Below are positions 26,234-35,063 of a stretch of 51,667 bases of DNA, piece by piece. Below the pieces are notes generated by a model. It ran no database searches. It was not told where the DNA came from and saw only the letters and a list, made by a program, of their open reading frames with translations. How positions within the stretch are numbered: the stretch's first letter is position 1; each line of letters starts with the position of its first letter. A program made the position numbers and the translations under genes. The DNA is from JAZKBN01 sp040388605 (GTDB lineage Bacteria; Bacteroidota; Bacteroidia; Cytophagales; Flexibacteraceae), in NCBI GenBank assembly GCA_040388605.1, contig JAZKBN010000042.1, positions 1 through 51,667 of the forward strand, in the 5' to 3' direction.

Positions 26234-28594
26234 TCACCTCCGCACTTCCTCCGCCTCCACATAATCCACCCTCAGCTCGGCATCTTCGGGCCTTAAATAA
26301 TACACCCCGAATTGCAGCATTCGCCCTTGCGCAGGCACAGTTATATCAAGTGTGAAAACCTGGTATTGGTCTGGGGCTATAAATTGGTTGGCGGTAATTA
26401 CCTGCGTTTTTAAAATGCCGCTGCTGCTGTCGGAAACGAAAATGCGGGCAATAGGGGCGCTTCCTGTATGATTACCTGTTTGCAGGCGAAAGTGAAACCG
26501 GTAACTGCCCGCCCCGAAAGGCAAAGCCGGGCTTTTGCAAATAAGGGCTTGTGGGCTTTCCCAATAAAAACCCGGTTTGGCAATAAGGCCCGATACCATG
26601 TCAGACCAAAACCATTCCGAAGAGGCATGTAAATCACGCAGGGTAATATCGAAAGGGTATTTAGCCGGCATGCGCTCGGCTTCGTAAAGCTCGTGCATGC
26701 TCTCCAGGTCTTTTATAAGTGTTGAGTTTCCGGAGGTGTCGCGCCCTTTTTGCAGCAGCATTATGTTCAGGCTGTATTTCACAATGCCGTATTTGCCGGC
26801 TTTAAGCAGTGGCAGCATGTAACCGGCAATTTCTTTCCTTGAAGATTTACAGCCTCCTTCGTTTATGCTCAGGTTGGCATCAAGCAAAATGTATGGCGCT
26901 GAATCGTACTCAACAGGGAAAAGAACTGCATTTACCTTTTCACCAATATGTGCATGCAATTGGTTGCTTACCGATACCCGGGCTCCTTTAGGGATGGCTT
27001 CGTAAAAGGCGGGCAAGGCAGCCGCATAGCCCGGCGCCACCCACAAACCTGAAACGTGCTTGCTGAACGGCATTCTTCCAAAGCCCGTGCAAAGCAAAAA
27101 CGATGAGGCCAAAATGCCGGCCCCCAGTACGCGCCTTGTTGAGCATTTATAGTTTTGCATAGTATTAATTGTTGCAAAAAACAGCAGGGGAATACTTGCA
27201 GCCAAATAATGGAAATTTACCTGGTATTGCATTAGGGCGCTGGAAAGCAGGCTTGTGGCAATAAGCGGCAGGAAAAACACGAGGTTGCGCAGCCGAAGCA
27301 GGGGCAGGTACAGCAAAGGGCCCAGCACAAGTACCTGGAGTAGTATTTTCTTATTGACAAATACTATTTTAAAGAGCAGCCGGGGCTTTGTAAAAAGCGT
27401 AATCAAAGGCGCGCTTATGCCTGTTCTTCCGTTATAAAGCTCGGCATAACGCTCGTTCATAAAACGGTAACCGTCGGGGTTAAAAAACGGTATAATGTAG
27501 GTGGTAACAATGACCAGCCACGCAACTGAAATTATGCAGGTAAAAAGCCCGGCTTTATGTGTTTCCCGGTTAAAGAGGGCAAACAGGCCTATGCTTGTGC
27601 AGGCAATGGCCATATCTTCCTTAATACAGAGGCAAAGGAATACAAGCACTGCATAAGCCCCGAACCTGCGCTTTTCCAAAAAGAGCAGGGTATAGGCAAG
27701 CAGCAGCGGCGCAAAGCAAAATTCGTGGAACTCGAAAGTAACCAGTCCGCTCATACCCGGGTACAGCATTACAGATAATGCAATTACCTGCGCCGTAAAA
27801 CCTTTGCCTAATTTCAGCACAGCCAGTTTATAAACCGGTATTGCGGCAAAGGCGCAAAGTAAGCACTGCATTACAAGCAGGCTTTCGGCATGCGGATACA
27901 GGGCATAAAAGGGGGCGCATAAATACAGTATGGGGCTGAAATGCTCGCCCAACAGTATATGGTTCAGTATGGTGCTGTAAGGCTTGCCCGTTGTAATGAT
28001 GTTATGCATTTCCTCGTTAAAAATACCGAGATCGTATCCGCTGCTCCAGAGGGCATGGTGGAAGGTGATGGTGTATGCAGTAAACCAAAAAACGAACCCG
28101 GCCATGGCTGCAAGCAGCGGCAAGGGTAAACCTGCTAATTCCTTTTTTAAAAAAGCAGGCGGCAACATAGTGTTTTTACCTGCCGAAAAGCTGAACATAA
28201 GCAGGCATGCGCCCAAAGTGCCAACTGCTGCGGTAATAAGCGCATGTTGCGGCCTGTCGAAATATATAGCCCCGGCAGTTATACATACCCAAGCCAACAA
28301 AAATACAGATGCCCCGGCCAATGCGCCCAATTCCCGCAGGCCTAAACTGAAGCGCGTTTTTGAAAGTGGCCCGAAGCTTAAACCGGAAACGAGCAGTAAG
28401 GTAACAAGCATGCAAACCATTAAGGCCGACCTTAAATCTGAGGGCAATTGGTTGCTGATAATAAATGCCTGCAGCCAAGGGCTTACCGATTCATATAAGA
28501 GCAATCGCCAGGCGCTAAAGCCGGCGGCAAAGGCTGTAATGGCGCAAAGCAGTCGTTTTAATACAGTGTTTCGTCCTGAAAAATTGAAGGTCAT
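26234..28594 (-). CDS. DUF2079 family polytopic membrane protein
   Basis: A 786-residue membrane protein. Residues ~170-480 match DUF2079 well: SGYDLGIFNEEMHN, LGEHFSPILYLCAPFYAL, VTFEFHEFCFAPLLL and a CIKEDMAI segment. DUF2079 proteins resemble GT-C fold glycosyltransferases, and the D/E residues in the first loop could be catalytic, but no reaction is established. An N-terminal part of four to five membrane segments precedes the domain, and the last ~170 residues are soluble and beta-rich, like a carbohydrate-binding module (GAGSYRFHFRLQTG and D-L-H-A-S-S-E-W-F). It is first in the minus-strand run DUF2079-polA-GT87-GT4, 127 bp before polA. Confidence 0.8.
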   Translation of the reverse strand: MTFNFSGRNTVLKRLLCAITAFAAGFSAWRLLLYESVSPWLQAFIISNQLPSDLRSALMVCMLVTLLLVSGLSFGPLSKTRFSLGLRELGALAGASVFLLAWVCITAGAIYFDRPQHALITAAVGTLGACLLMFSFSAGKNTMLPPAFLKKELAGLPLPLLAAMAGFVFWFTAYTITFHHALWSSGYDLGIFNEEMHNIITTGKPYSTILNHILLGEHFSPILYLCAPFYALYPHAESLLVMQCLLCAFAAIPVYKLAVLKLGKGFTAQVIALSVMLYPGMSGLVTFEFHEFCFAPLLLAYTLLFLEKRRFGAYAVLVFLCLCIKEDMAIACTSIGLFALFNRETHKAGLFTCIISVAWLVIVTTYIIPFFNPDGYRFMNERYAELYNGRTGISAPLITLFTKPRLLFKIVFVNKKILLQVLVLGPLLYLPLLRLRNLVFFLPLIATSLLSSALMQYQVNFHYLAASIPLLFFATINTMQNYKCSTRRVLGAGILASSFLLCTGFGRMPFSKHVSGLWVAPGYAAALPAFYEAIPKGARVSVSNQLHAHIGEKVNAVLFPVEYDSAPYILLDANLSINEGGCKSSRKEIAGYMLPLLKAGKYGIVKYSLNIMLLQKGRDTSGNSTLIKDLESMHELYEAERMPAKYPFDITLRDLHASSEWFWSDMVSGLIAKPGFYWESPQALICKSPALPFGAGSYRFHFRLQTGNHTGSAPIARIFVSDSSSGILKTQVITANQFIAPDQYQVFTLDITVPAQGRMLQFGVYYLRPEDAELRVDYVEAEEVRR

Positions 28595-28743
28595 ATAAGA
28601 AGGCGCATCGGCAAGGAGGGTAAATATATGATTTTCGGCTGCTAATTGCGTTTCAGCCTGCAGCTATTTCAGGAAACGGGGCATTAACTGCTGATTAAAT
28701 CGGGATATTATTGCGGTACGGCGTTTGAATAACATAAATTACT

Positions 28744-29199
28744 ATGCCAGTTAACAATCGTCACGCCGGAATTCAAAGTCTGTCCTTACAAATAGCACAA
28801 TTATCTAAAAGTAACTTTAAGGCAAAATTAGAGGCCAATGCGCTTAATATGCGCAGTCGGTTAAGCCCTGCCGATATAAGTACGGCAGCTTTGCTTAAGC
28901 GCCATATTCTTGAAACCCGTGAAAAGCTGCAAAGAATGCGCACAGAGCTGAACAGTTTAAAGTTCCTGTATTCCTTTGATTTCGAGGGGCATTTTTTCAT
29001 TTTTAACCAGGAGGCGCAGTTTATAAAGCAGCACGGCTACTTTTATGCTGAAACGGCAATGAAAATTAATACATATACCGATGGCAATATTGTTTATGCC
29101 GGCCGGGAAGATTTTGAGCAACTGAAATTTGAAATAATGGAGCACCTGTTTGGTATGCCATTCTTCGATATCAGGATTGTTAATATTAAGCGGATTTAG
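28744..29199 (+). CDS. Small protein of unknown function with helical N-terminal half
   Basis: A 151-residue protein I do not recognise. Residues 10-75 are strongly helical and probably coiled-coil (SLQIAQLSKSNFKAKLEANAL, then RHILETREKLQRMRTELNSL); residues 76-151 look alpha/beta, with FDFEGHFFIFNQEAQF and a hydrophobic C-terminus. There is no signal peptide or membrane segment. Coding is supported by a clean ATG, good length, and a strong terminator 20 nt after the stop codon. It stands alone between a divergent membrane protein gene and a convergent lipoprotein gene. Confidence 0.6.
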   Translation: MPVNNRHAGIQSLSLQIAQLSKSNFKAKLEANALNMRSRLSPADISTAALLKRHILETREKLQRMRTELNSLKFLYSFDFEGHFFIFNQEAQFIKQHGYFYAETAMKINTYTDGNIVYAGREDFEQLKFEIMEHLFGMPFFDIRIVNIKRI

Positions 29200-29218
29200 G
29201 AAGGCAATTAAGAACATT

Positions 29219-29270
29219 ACAAACAACAAAGAGCCCGACCGTTTACGCAGCCGGGCACTTTGTTGTTTGT
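29219..29270. terminator. Strong bidirectional terminator
   Basis: A 19-nt inverted repeat (29219-29237 with 29252-29270, one mismatch), with loop ACCGTTTACGCAGC, lies between two convergent genes. The arms begin ACAAACAACAAAG and end CTTTGTTGTTTGT, so U-rich tails would form in both directions. Confidence 0.85.
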
Positions 29271-29279
29271 AACCCCGTT

Positions 29280-30095
29280 TTACCTACAGTTATAGGCAAA
29301 ATAAATAGGGTAGTTTACAGATGTGCCTGATAACGGGTAAGCTACATTGGCCGTTGTGGGCGCACCGTTTGAATTACGCATATAGGTGGAGGTAAATACC
29401 TTTTCAGCTTGGTCACCGGTTCTTGAGACAGCTTTCTTAGGCAGGTTTTTACTTTGTGTGCCGTAGAAGTGGGCAGGCAATCCCAAATTGTTGGTGCCGT
29501 AGTAATTGTATGCGTATACCGGGTTTGTTAAGGAATCGAAATAAGAAATTGTCAGGGTGGTAACGTATGCGGGAGTCACATCTGGCATTACGCTTTTTAC
29601 CAGGTTGCCGCCCTGCCATGTATATTCAAAATCTGCTTCCCCGGTAGCTCTTAAAGCTTTCAGCAAATGACCATCGGCATCGTAAGAAAAGGTGAGTTTG
29701 CGTTTCTTAAAATCTCTTTCCCATACAACCCTGCCTGATTGCAGCTTGGCAGTATCGAACTCGGCATACGGATATTCCGGGGTGTCGGCTCCGTTTTCGC
29801 GGGCGAAATAAGATTTTTTGGCGTAAACGGTGGCATTATCGGCTGAGTAGCTTATTTCAGTCAGCGTAACAGATACATCTGAACCTATGGTATCAATCTT
29901 AGTAAGCCTTACCATCCTGCCGGTTGCATCATAATCGAAATCGCTTTCCTGCCAAAAGCTTTTCATTTTTGTTAAGGTGCAGGTGGCGTTTTGCGGGGTG
30001 GGGGAATCGTCATCATCTTCTCCGCAGGATGTTAAAACAAAAGCGGAAACAGCAATTAAAAGGGCGGCTGAAAAGCCCCTGAAAGATAGTAGCAT
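29280..30095 (-). CDS. Lipoprotein, DUF4595/YD-repeat-like, probably surface exposed
   Basis: A 271-residue lipoprotein with signal peptide and lipobox LTSC (Cys24), followed at once by GEDDDD. In Bacteroidota an acidic run directly after the lipid-bearing Cys acts as a lipoprotein export signal towards the cell surface. The mature part has short YD-like units (FDYDATGRMVRLTK, FSYDADGHLLKAL, ADFEYTWQGGNLVKS) that resemble DUF4595/RHS-type beta strands seen in many Bacteroidota lipoproteins of unknown role. The last residues (YFAYNCR) are typical of that group. It ends 10 bp from a bidirectional terminator and is monocistronic. Family link is moderate; surface location is inferred. Confidence 0.7.
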   Translation of the reverse strand: MLLSFRGFSAALLIAVSAFVLTSCGEDDDDSPTPQNATCTLTKMKSFWQESDFDYDATGRMVRLTKIDTIGSDVSVTLTEISYSADNATVYAKKSYFARENGADTPEYPYAEFDTAKLQSGRVVWERDFKKRKLTFSYDADGHLLKALRATGEADFEYTWQGGNLVKSVMPDVTPAYVTTLTISYFDSLTNPVYAYNYYGTNNLGLPAHFYGTQSKNLPKKAVSRTGDQAEKVFTSTYMRNSNGAPTTANVAYPLSGTSVNYPIYFAYNCR

Positions 30096-30193
30096 GGTAT
30101 GAAAGTTTATGAGTATTAAAGTACCTTTTAAAACTGTTCCATTAACCGAATTTATTTTCGGTATAAAAGCAGTAAATCAGTATAAGCTGAAAA

Positions 30194-30201
30194 CAAACAT
30201 A
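30194..30201 (-). promoter_or_regulatory. Possible -7 box of the lipoprotein gene
   Basis: Read on the minus strand, the sequence is TATGTTTG, which fits TAnnTTTG, about 100 nt before the start codon. No TTTG -33 element is at the right distance. Weak. Confidence 0.2.
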
Positions 30202-30316
30202 GCCAAAATGAGCTTACCGGCAGATTAAAGCCAAATTAAAATTATAAAAATTGAGACTGTTTTATTTTTTTTCAAAGCCATTTGCTTTTTAATCAGCCTA
30301 TCAGCCCGGCCTGAAA

Positions 30317-31753
30317 TTATGCTTTTGCCCTGCCAATTTTACCTCCTCTTAAGTAATAGCAAAGTATTGAAAACAGCATAAGAGCCGGTATAAAGAGGCG
30401 GCCGTGCCCAGTGGCATGCTGCAAAAGAATGGTTACGGCATTAGGCGCTTCCTGTATGCGTTCGGCAAGCCAGCTTATGGCTGCAATTGCAATAATACCT
30501 GCACCGATTCTGCGAAACCATTTGTAAACCGGCAACCTGCTGAGCAGGTAAAGCCAGGGAGCAATCATTATAATAATTACAAGCTGCATAAGCTCTATGC
30601 CCAAATTAAAGCCTAAAATGCTTATAGCCATCCTGTTGCAGTTAAGCTGCAGGTTTTCAAGCACACCGGCAAATGCCAAACCATGTACCAGCCCGAAACC
30701 GCAGGCCACATACATTTCCCTGCCATAAAAAAGCGGTCTTGCCGCATGTGCCGCGGTTACCAATACCGATATGGCAATCAGCATTTCAACCGGCCGGGAA
30801 GGTAAAACAAGCAGGCCTGTAGCCCCTAAAACCAAGGTCAGCGAATGCCCCAATGTAAAGGCGCTCACTATTTTAAGCAGGCTTATGCAGCTATACCTGA
30901 GCGAAGCTTTTTCAAGCCGGTCTTTAATATGCTTGGGGCCCTTAGCCGGTAATACCGGTGCCGTAAGCAGCAAGGCCAGCAGGAACAGCAAATGATCGGT
31001 TCCTTCTGAAATATGGTATGCGCCGAGGCTTACCATGCTTTTAAAGCCTGTCCATGTGCTGCCTGCAGAAAGGTTGATCTTAAGGGGAGGAATGCTGTTA
31101 TCGGTAACGTTCATACCAATTATGCCCACATCTGAATCGTTATGCCCCATAATGCCGTTTTCCCAATCGCGGTGAACGGTTACAAGGGTTTTATGTGTTA
31201 CCACCTGGTGAATTATGGCATCGTAATACAGGTTGAAATTACGGGGGCTCTCGCCTAAGGGGGCCTGCATCCAAATTTGGGCAATAATTTCGCGGTAGGG
31301 CCCGGTTTCGGTTTGTTCGGTATTGGCTATGCGCAGCTCGTTAATTTGCACCTCCCATTTTTTGCCATGGCTTTCGGGACGTATGTGGCTGAACAGGTAG
31401 TTCTGTAAAAATTCACGTTCCTCCGTTTTAAGGGTATTGCCTTTAGTAAGCAGGCTCATATTCAGGGCAAGCTCCAGCTCCGAAACCGGCAGCTCCAATT
31501 CGGCAGCAAGGCCCGAACGTTGTATATTCAGCTTCAGCACCGAATAGGGCATAGGATGCGCCCCCGCATTAAATGTTCCTGTGAAAAAAAAGGAAAAAAT
31601 AAGCAAAAACACGGGCAGCCTCAGGCGGCTTATGCCATTAAATATTTTTGCTGAAAACGCTGCCCTATAGGCTTCAAATGAAGGGTGCTGTGTAGTGCCG
31701 CTCAACGCATTATGCTTGGAACAGGATTTAAAAAAGTTGCAATTAATATTCAT
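30317..31753 (-). CDS. HupE/UreJ-like membrane protein
   Basis: About 478 residues. A hydrophobic segment near residues 40-60 looks like a signal or anchor ahead of an outside beta-rich domain (~60-235, starting AHPMPYSVLKL). The membrane part carries the HupE/UreJ signature: LGAYHISEGTDHLLFLLALLL, FTLGHSLTLVLG, and GFGLVHGLAFAGVLENL, with conserved His and Asp residues inside helices. Related HupE proteins are linked to nickel entry for hydrogenase and urease, but this long form with an extracellular domain is a separate subgroup of unknown cargo. The ATG at 31753 was chosen over a TTG at 31771. The DUF3500 gene ends 80 bp upstream, so the two are probably one operon. Confidence 0.8.
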   Translation of the reverse strand: MNINCNFFKSCSKHNALSGTTQHPSFEAYRAAFSAKIFNGISRLRLPVFLLIFSFFFTGTFNAGAHPMPYSVLKLNIQRSGLAAELELPVSELELALNMSLLTKGNTLKTEEREFLQNYLFSHIRPESHGKKWEVQINELRIANTEQTETGPYREIIAQIWMQAPLGESPRNFNLYYDAIIHQVVTHKTLVTVHRDWENGIMGHNDSDVGIIGMNVTDNSIPPLKINLSAGSTWTGFKSMVSLGAYHISEGTDHLLFLLALLLTAPVLPAKGPKHIKDRLEKASLRYSCISLLKIVSAFTLGHSLTLVLGATGLLVLPSRPVEMLIAISVLVTAAHAARPLFYGREMYVACGFGLVHGLAFAGVLENLQLNCNRMAISILGFNLGIELMQLVIIIMIAPWLYLLSRLPVYKWFRRIGAGIIAIAAISWLAERIQEAPNAVTILLQHATGHGRLFIPALMLFSILCYYLRGGKIGRAKA

Positions 31754-31833
31754 GAAGGCCCTTTTATGCAATATCCCGGGTATGAAGGCTTTTGCCTGCC
31801 TGCCCGGGATATAAAGCTATTCGTTTTTTTGCA

Positions 31834-33207
31834 TTAAAGTTTTACAAACCTGCCGGTAAAGGTGGTGCCCTTGGCCCTTATGCTAACCATGTAAATGCCG
31901 GGTGCAAAGCCCGAAACATCTATATTGTTGAGGCTGCCCCTGATACCTGCTGCCTTATAAACCTGCTGCCCCGTTGCTGCCATGGTGATTTTCAGGGAAG
32001 CATTGCTTAAACCATCAGGCAACGAAATTGAGATTTTATCGGATGCAGGGTTAGGGAAAACCGTTACTGTTTTTTGGGCTTCAGCATCGGGGGCAATGGC
32101 AAGTGCCGTGCGCGAAAGATCGCTGCCATAATCACGAAGATGATCTCGCCAAACCGTATGGTAGTGAATTTGGGCGGGGAACACCACACCTGTCTGACAA
32201 ACGAACTCTATCCAAACGCTTGGGCCGTCTATACGGGTGTAATTGGCATTGGCGCTCAGCGCGGCGCTGCCTGAATAAGCAATATATGTATTATCAAGCT
32301 CCTGCTCATAAGTTGAGAGCAGCTCGGCGGCCGATGCATCATCCGCATCATTCACCCATGGTTTTATAGCTTCCAATACCAATGCTTTTTGCCCGGCGCT
32401 CAAAGTACCCACTTTCAGTCCTGCTTTTACTGCCGGGAAATTACCGTCCTGGTTAGGACCCAGCAACACATCAGAGAATGTTTGGGTAAGGCGTGCGCCC
32501 GAGAGCTGCGCAGTGGTGAGCGAAGCAAACAGGTTTACCATTGCCGAATGCTCCTGGTCAATTGGCGCGCAGGCGCGGCCGGCGGCATTTGTAAAGCTTT
32601 TAGGCTCAATACCTTCGAAAACAGGGGTGGCGCCTACCACCATGCCGTTGTTGAATGCTATGTTTGAAGCATAATGGTGTCCGCCGAATTGCAGCATCCA
32701 GGCGCCGGTTTCAGATGGGTTATTCAGGAAGGCAATAAAGTAAATGCCTTTTGAATAGCCGCTGCCGGCGGTAATTCCCAAGAGGCTGTCGGCCTGCCGA
32801 ACCATGCTGAATTCATCAAAGCCTTCATTAACGCTTGTTCCTGCTGCGGCCTGAATTACAGCAAGGGCGGCATTCTGCTGGGCGGTGGTTAAATTGCTGA
32901 ATTGTAAACCGTTTCTGCATTGTATGCCGCAAGGCAAATTGCTCCACCTGTGCGCCAATGTGGCGGAATAAGTTTGCTGCAAAGTGTTTACCTGAGCCGA
33001 AGTAAGCAGCGATTTAAAAGTGGCAGCTTTGGCAACCACATCGCTGATTGAAGTTACGCGCCTGCTATTGCTTGTTGCTGCTCTGCCGTGCACCTGCTGA
33101 ACTTCAGCCGCTGTTGGACTGAACAGCCCCATTGCCCCTGATCTAAGCTCCCTGCTGAAGGAAAGCCCGAGGCATAAGGCCGAAACAGATATTAAAAGAT
33201 ATTTCAT
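31834..33207 (-). CDS. DUF3500 domain protein with T9SS type A sorting domain
   Basis: A 457-residue secreted protein with an N-terminal signal segment (MKYLLISVSALCLGLSFS). Residues ~60-360 match DUF3500: GSGYSKGIYFIAFLNNPS, W-M-L-Q-F-G-G-H-H-Y-A-S-N near residue 172, P-V-F-E-G-I-E-P, D-Q-E-H-S-A-M and a terminal IHYHTVWRDHLRDYG with two His residues. The conserved His and acidic residues could bind a metal, but the family has no assigned function. The last ~80 residues are a sorting domain (VFPNPASDKIS, APGIYMVSI, FTGRFVKL) for export by T9SS. The gene precedes the HupE-like gene on the same strand, which suggests that the secreted and membrane proteins act together. Confidence 0.85.
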   Translation of the reverse strand: MKYLLISVSALCLGLSFSRELRSGAMGLFSPTAAEVQQVHGRAATSNSRRVTSISDVVAKAATFKSLLTSAQVNTLQQTYSATLAHRWSNLPCGIQCRNGLQFSNLTTAQQNAALAVIQAAAGTSVNEGFDEFSMVRQADSLLGITAGSGYSKGIYFIAFLNNPSETGAWMLQFGGHHYASNIAFNNGMVVGATPVFEGIEPKSFTNAAGRACAPIDQEHSAMVNLFASLTTAQLSGARLTQTFSDVLLGPNQDGNFPAVKAGLKVGTLSAGQKALVLEAIKPWVNDADDASAAELLSTYEQELDNTYIAYSGSAALSANANYTRIDGPSVWIEFVCQTGVVFPAQIHYHTVWRDHLRDYGSDLSRTALAIAPDAEAQKTVTVFPNPASDKISISLPDGLSNASLKITMAATGQQVYKAAGIRGSLNNIDVSGFAPGIYMVSIRAKGTTFTGRFVKL

Positions 33208-33893
33208 TTAATTTCGGTGTTGTTTTGTTTGTTACTTTATTCGGGTATTGGCATTGGCGGCAAGGCCTGTTTTGAATACCTGCACTGCCTGGTTTTACTT
33301 ACCCTCAGGGCCTTTTCATACGCTTAATACAGCATTCCCTGACCCTGTTTATGGAATGCGATCTGCTCTTTTCTGTTTTTACCCGGGAAGGCTTTTTGTA
33401 TGAACGGCTGCGCCTTGTTTAATTTTATATTAATATCATACCGCACAAACAGGCAGTCTTTTAGAGTGCCGACTTTCGCGTTTTTTTGAATAATAATTAC
33501 CCTTGTTTAATTTCGGCCGAAACCTATATTAAGGCCATGATTGCTGCTTTTAAGGGAACTACAAAAACAAGCCGGCCAGGTAAACCGACCCGCATGTACA
33601 GGCATTATGAAACAAATCAAAAACTATGCCCCTGCATGCAATGTTCAGGGTAAACTTCTATGAAGAGGCTGTAGAATGCAGGTGTAAAGCCATTGCCAGG
33701 TCGGGTTATTATCCTGAAAACGCCTGATAACCAATGAATAGTAAGCTGCATGTATGCAAAATGCAGCATATAGAACTATACTTCGAAAAAGTATAAAAAA
33801 ATTACCGGAAAACCCCGGTAAACCAAAAGCAGCCCAAAATGGAATTCAATTTATTATCAGAAGAATATATAATATTTAATCTGCTGCCTGTTT
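33208..33893. other. 686-bp intergenic region between anmK and the DUF3500 gene
   Basis: Both flanking genes are on the minus strand. No convincing gene is seen; a 38-codon open frame at 33538-33654 has no support. The part next to anmK holds a clear minus-strand terminator (33795-33821). A small hairpin lies at 33745-33767 (GCTGCAT/ATGCAGC). The part near 33200-33500 should contain the promoter of the DUF3500 gene, but I see no good consensus. Confidence 0.5.
33795..33821 (-). terminator. Intrinsic terminator of anmK
   Basis: On the minus strand TTACCGG, loop GGTTTT and CCGGTAA are followed by TTTTTTT. The stem is 7 bp and perfect, ~73 nt beyond the anmK stop codon. Confidence 0.75.
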
Positions 33894-34964
33894 TCAGGGC
33901 AGGTAAATGCAGCCACCGCAGGAATCTTTACGCGCCCCGGTAACTGATGCCGGCGTATTAATGCTTTCCGTTACGCGGAGCATACCTAAGAGGGCAAATA
34001 CAATGGCTTCTTTAAAAGCTGTGGTCTGCTTATCGGCCGCGGCAGCCTGCCATGCCGAACCCAATGCCGCCTGTATGCGTTCAACCAAAAAGGTATTGAA
34101 CGCGCCGCCCCCGCTTATGAGCATGGTTCCCCCGGGTTGGTTTTGCAGGCTTCGGGCCAGCTGCAGGGCAATATGCTCGGTATAGGTGCGCAGCTTGCAG
34201 GCCACATTCAGGAAGCTGTTGTGTAAAACAGGAAATACTTCATGTTCCACCCATTCACGCCCTAAAGATTTTGGCGGGGCAGATTTGAAAAATGCAGGCT
34301 CGTTCAGGGTATGTAAAAGCCCGGTGTTCAGGTTGCCGCTCCTTGCCATTTTACCGGCATCGTCGTATTCAAGACCAAGGGGTTCCACCAATTTGTTGAG
34401 CACCATATTGGCGGGGCAAACATCCCATGCGCGCATTTGGCCGGCTTGGTCTTTAATGCTCAGGTTGGCAATGCCGCCCAGGTTCAGGCAGCAGTCATAA
34501 TCATCGAAGAGCAGGGCATCACCTATGGGTACCAGGGGTGCGCCCTGCCCGCCCAGCGCCACATCGAGACTGCGGAAATCGCAGATAACCGGGATGCCCG
34601 AAACAGCAGCAATAACAGCCCCATGCCCCGCCTGTACCGAATAACCTGCTGCAGGGTTATGGAATACCGTGTGCCCGTGCGATGAAATGTATTCAGGATG
34701 CAGGTGGTTACGTTTGCAAAAATCGAGGCTGAGCTCTGCAAACAACCTGCCCAGATCTGTATGGGTACGGGCAAAGGTGTGGGCATCGGTATTATGCAGG
34801 GCCCTGAGCCGTTGCTGCCACAAAGCCGAGTAAGGCACGGTTTCGGCGGCGAGCACCTTATAGCTGAAACTCTCGCCGTTGCGGGTGAAGCGAACGCAGG
34901 CAAGATCAAGCCCGTCGAGCGAAGTGCCGCTCATTAGGCCAAGGATGGTAGATGTAACAGGCAT
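33894..34964 (-). CDS. anmK: Anhydro-N-acetylmuramic acid kinase
   Basis: A 356-residue kinase of the sugar kinase/actin-fold group that phosphorylates and opens 1,6-anhydro-MurNAc, giving MurNAc-6-phosphate during recovery of peptidoglycan fragments in the cytosol. The first strand has GLMSGTSLDGLDLA, the family signature for the phosphate loop; DFRSLDVALGGQGAPLVPIGD, NLGGIANLS, and MLISGGGAFNTFL follow in the usual order. The ATG at 34964 starts directly before the first strand; the frame extends to 35030 without family support. It lies 99 bp after the tamL gene on the same strand, so co-transcription is possible. No murQ is adjacent. Confidence 0.93.
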   Translation of the reverse strand: MPVTSTILGLMSGTSLDGLDLACVRFTRNGESFSYKVLAAETVPYSALWQQRLRALHNTDAHTFARTHTDLGRLFAELSLDFCKRNHLHPEYISSHGHTVFHNPAAGYSVQAGHGAVIAAVSGIPVICDFRSLDVALGGQGAPLVPIGDALLFDDYDCCLNLGGIANLSIKDQAGQMRAWDVCPANMVLNKLVEPLGLEYDDAGKMARSGNLNTGLLHTLNEPAFFKSAPPKSLGREWVEHEVFPVLHNSFLNVACKLRTYTEHIALQLARSLQNQPGGTMLISGGGAFNTFLVERIQAALGSAWQAAAADKQTTAFKEAIVFALLGMLRVTESINTPASVTGARKDSCGGCIYLP

Positions 34965-35063
34965 AATTTTGGCTCTTTGCCGCAGGGGCCGGTGTAAGAA
35001 TTGGTTAATGCAAATTTGGGTGTTTTTCAACTTTATAAAAAAGCAGTTCTGCCTGCCCGCTTA

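Noticed and set aside
26107..26262. Longer polA start that overlaps the DUF2079 gene
   Set aside because: The extra 52 residues are basic/low-complexity and have no counterpart in PolA, while the ATG at 26106 leads straight into the exonuclease domain.
33538..33654. 38-codon open frame in the anmK-DUF3500 spacer
   Set aside because: Too short and without a recognisable feature to call a gene.
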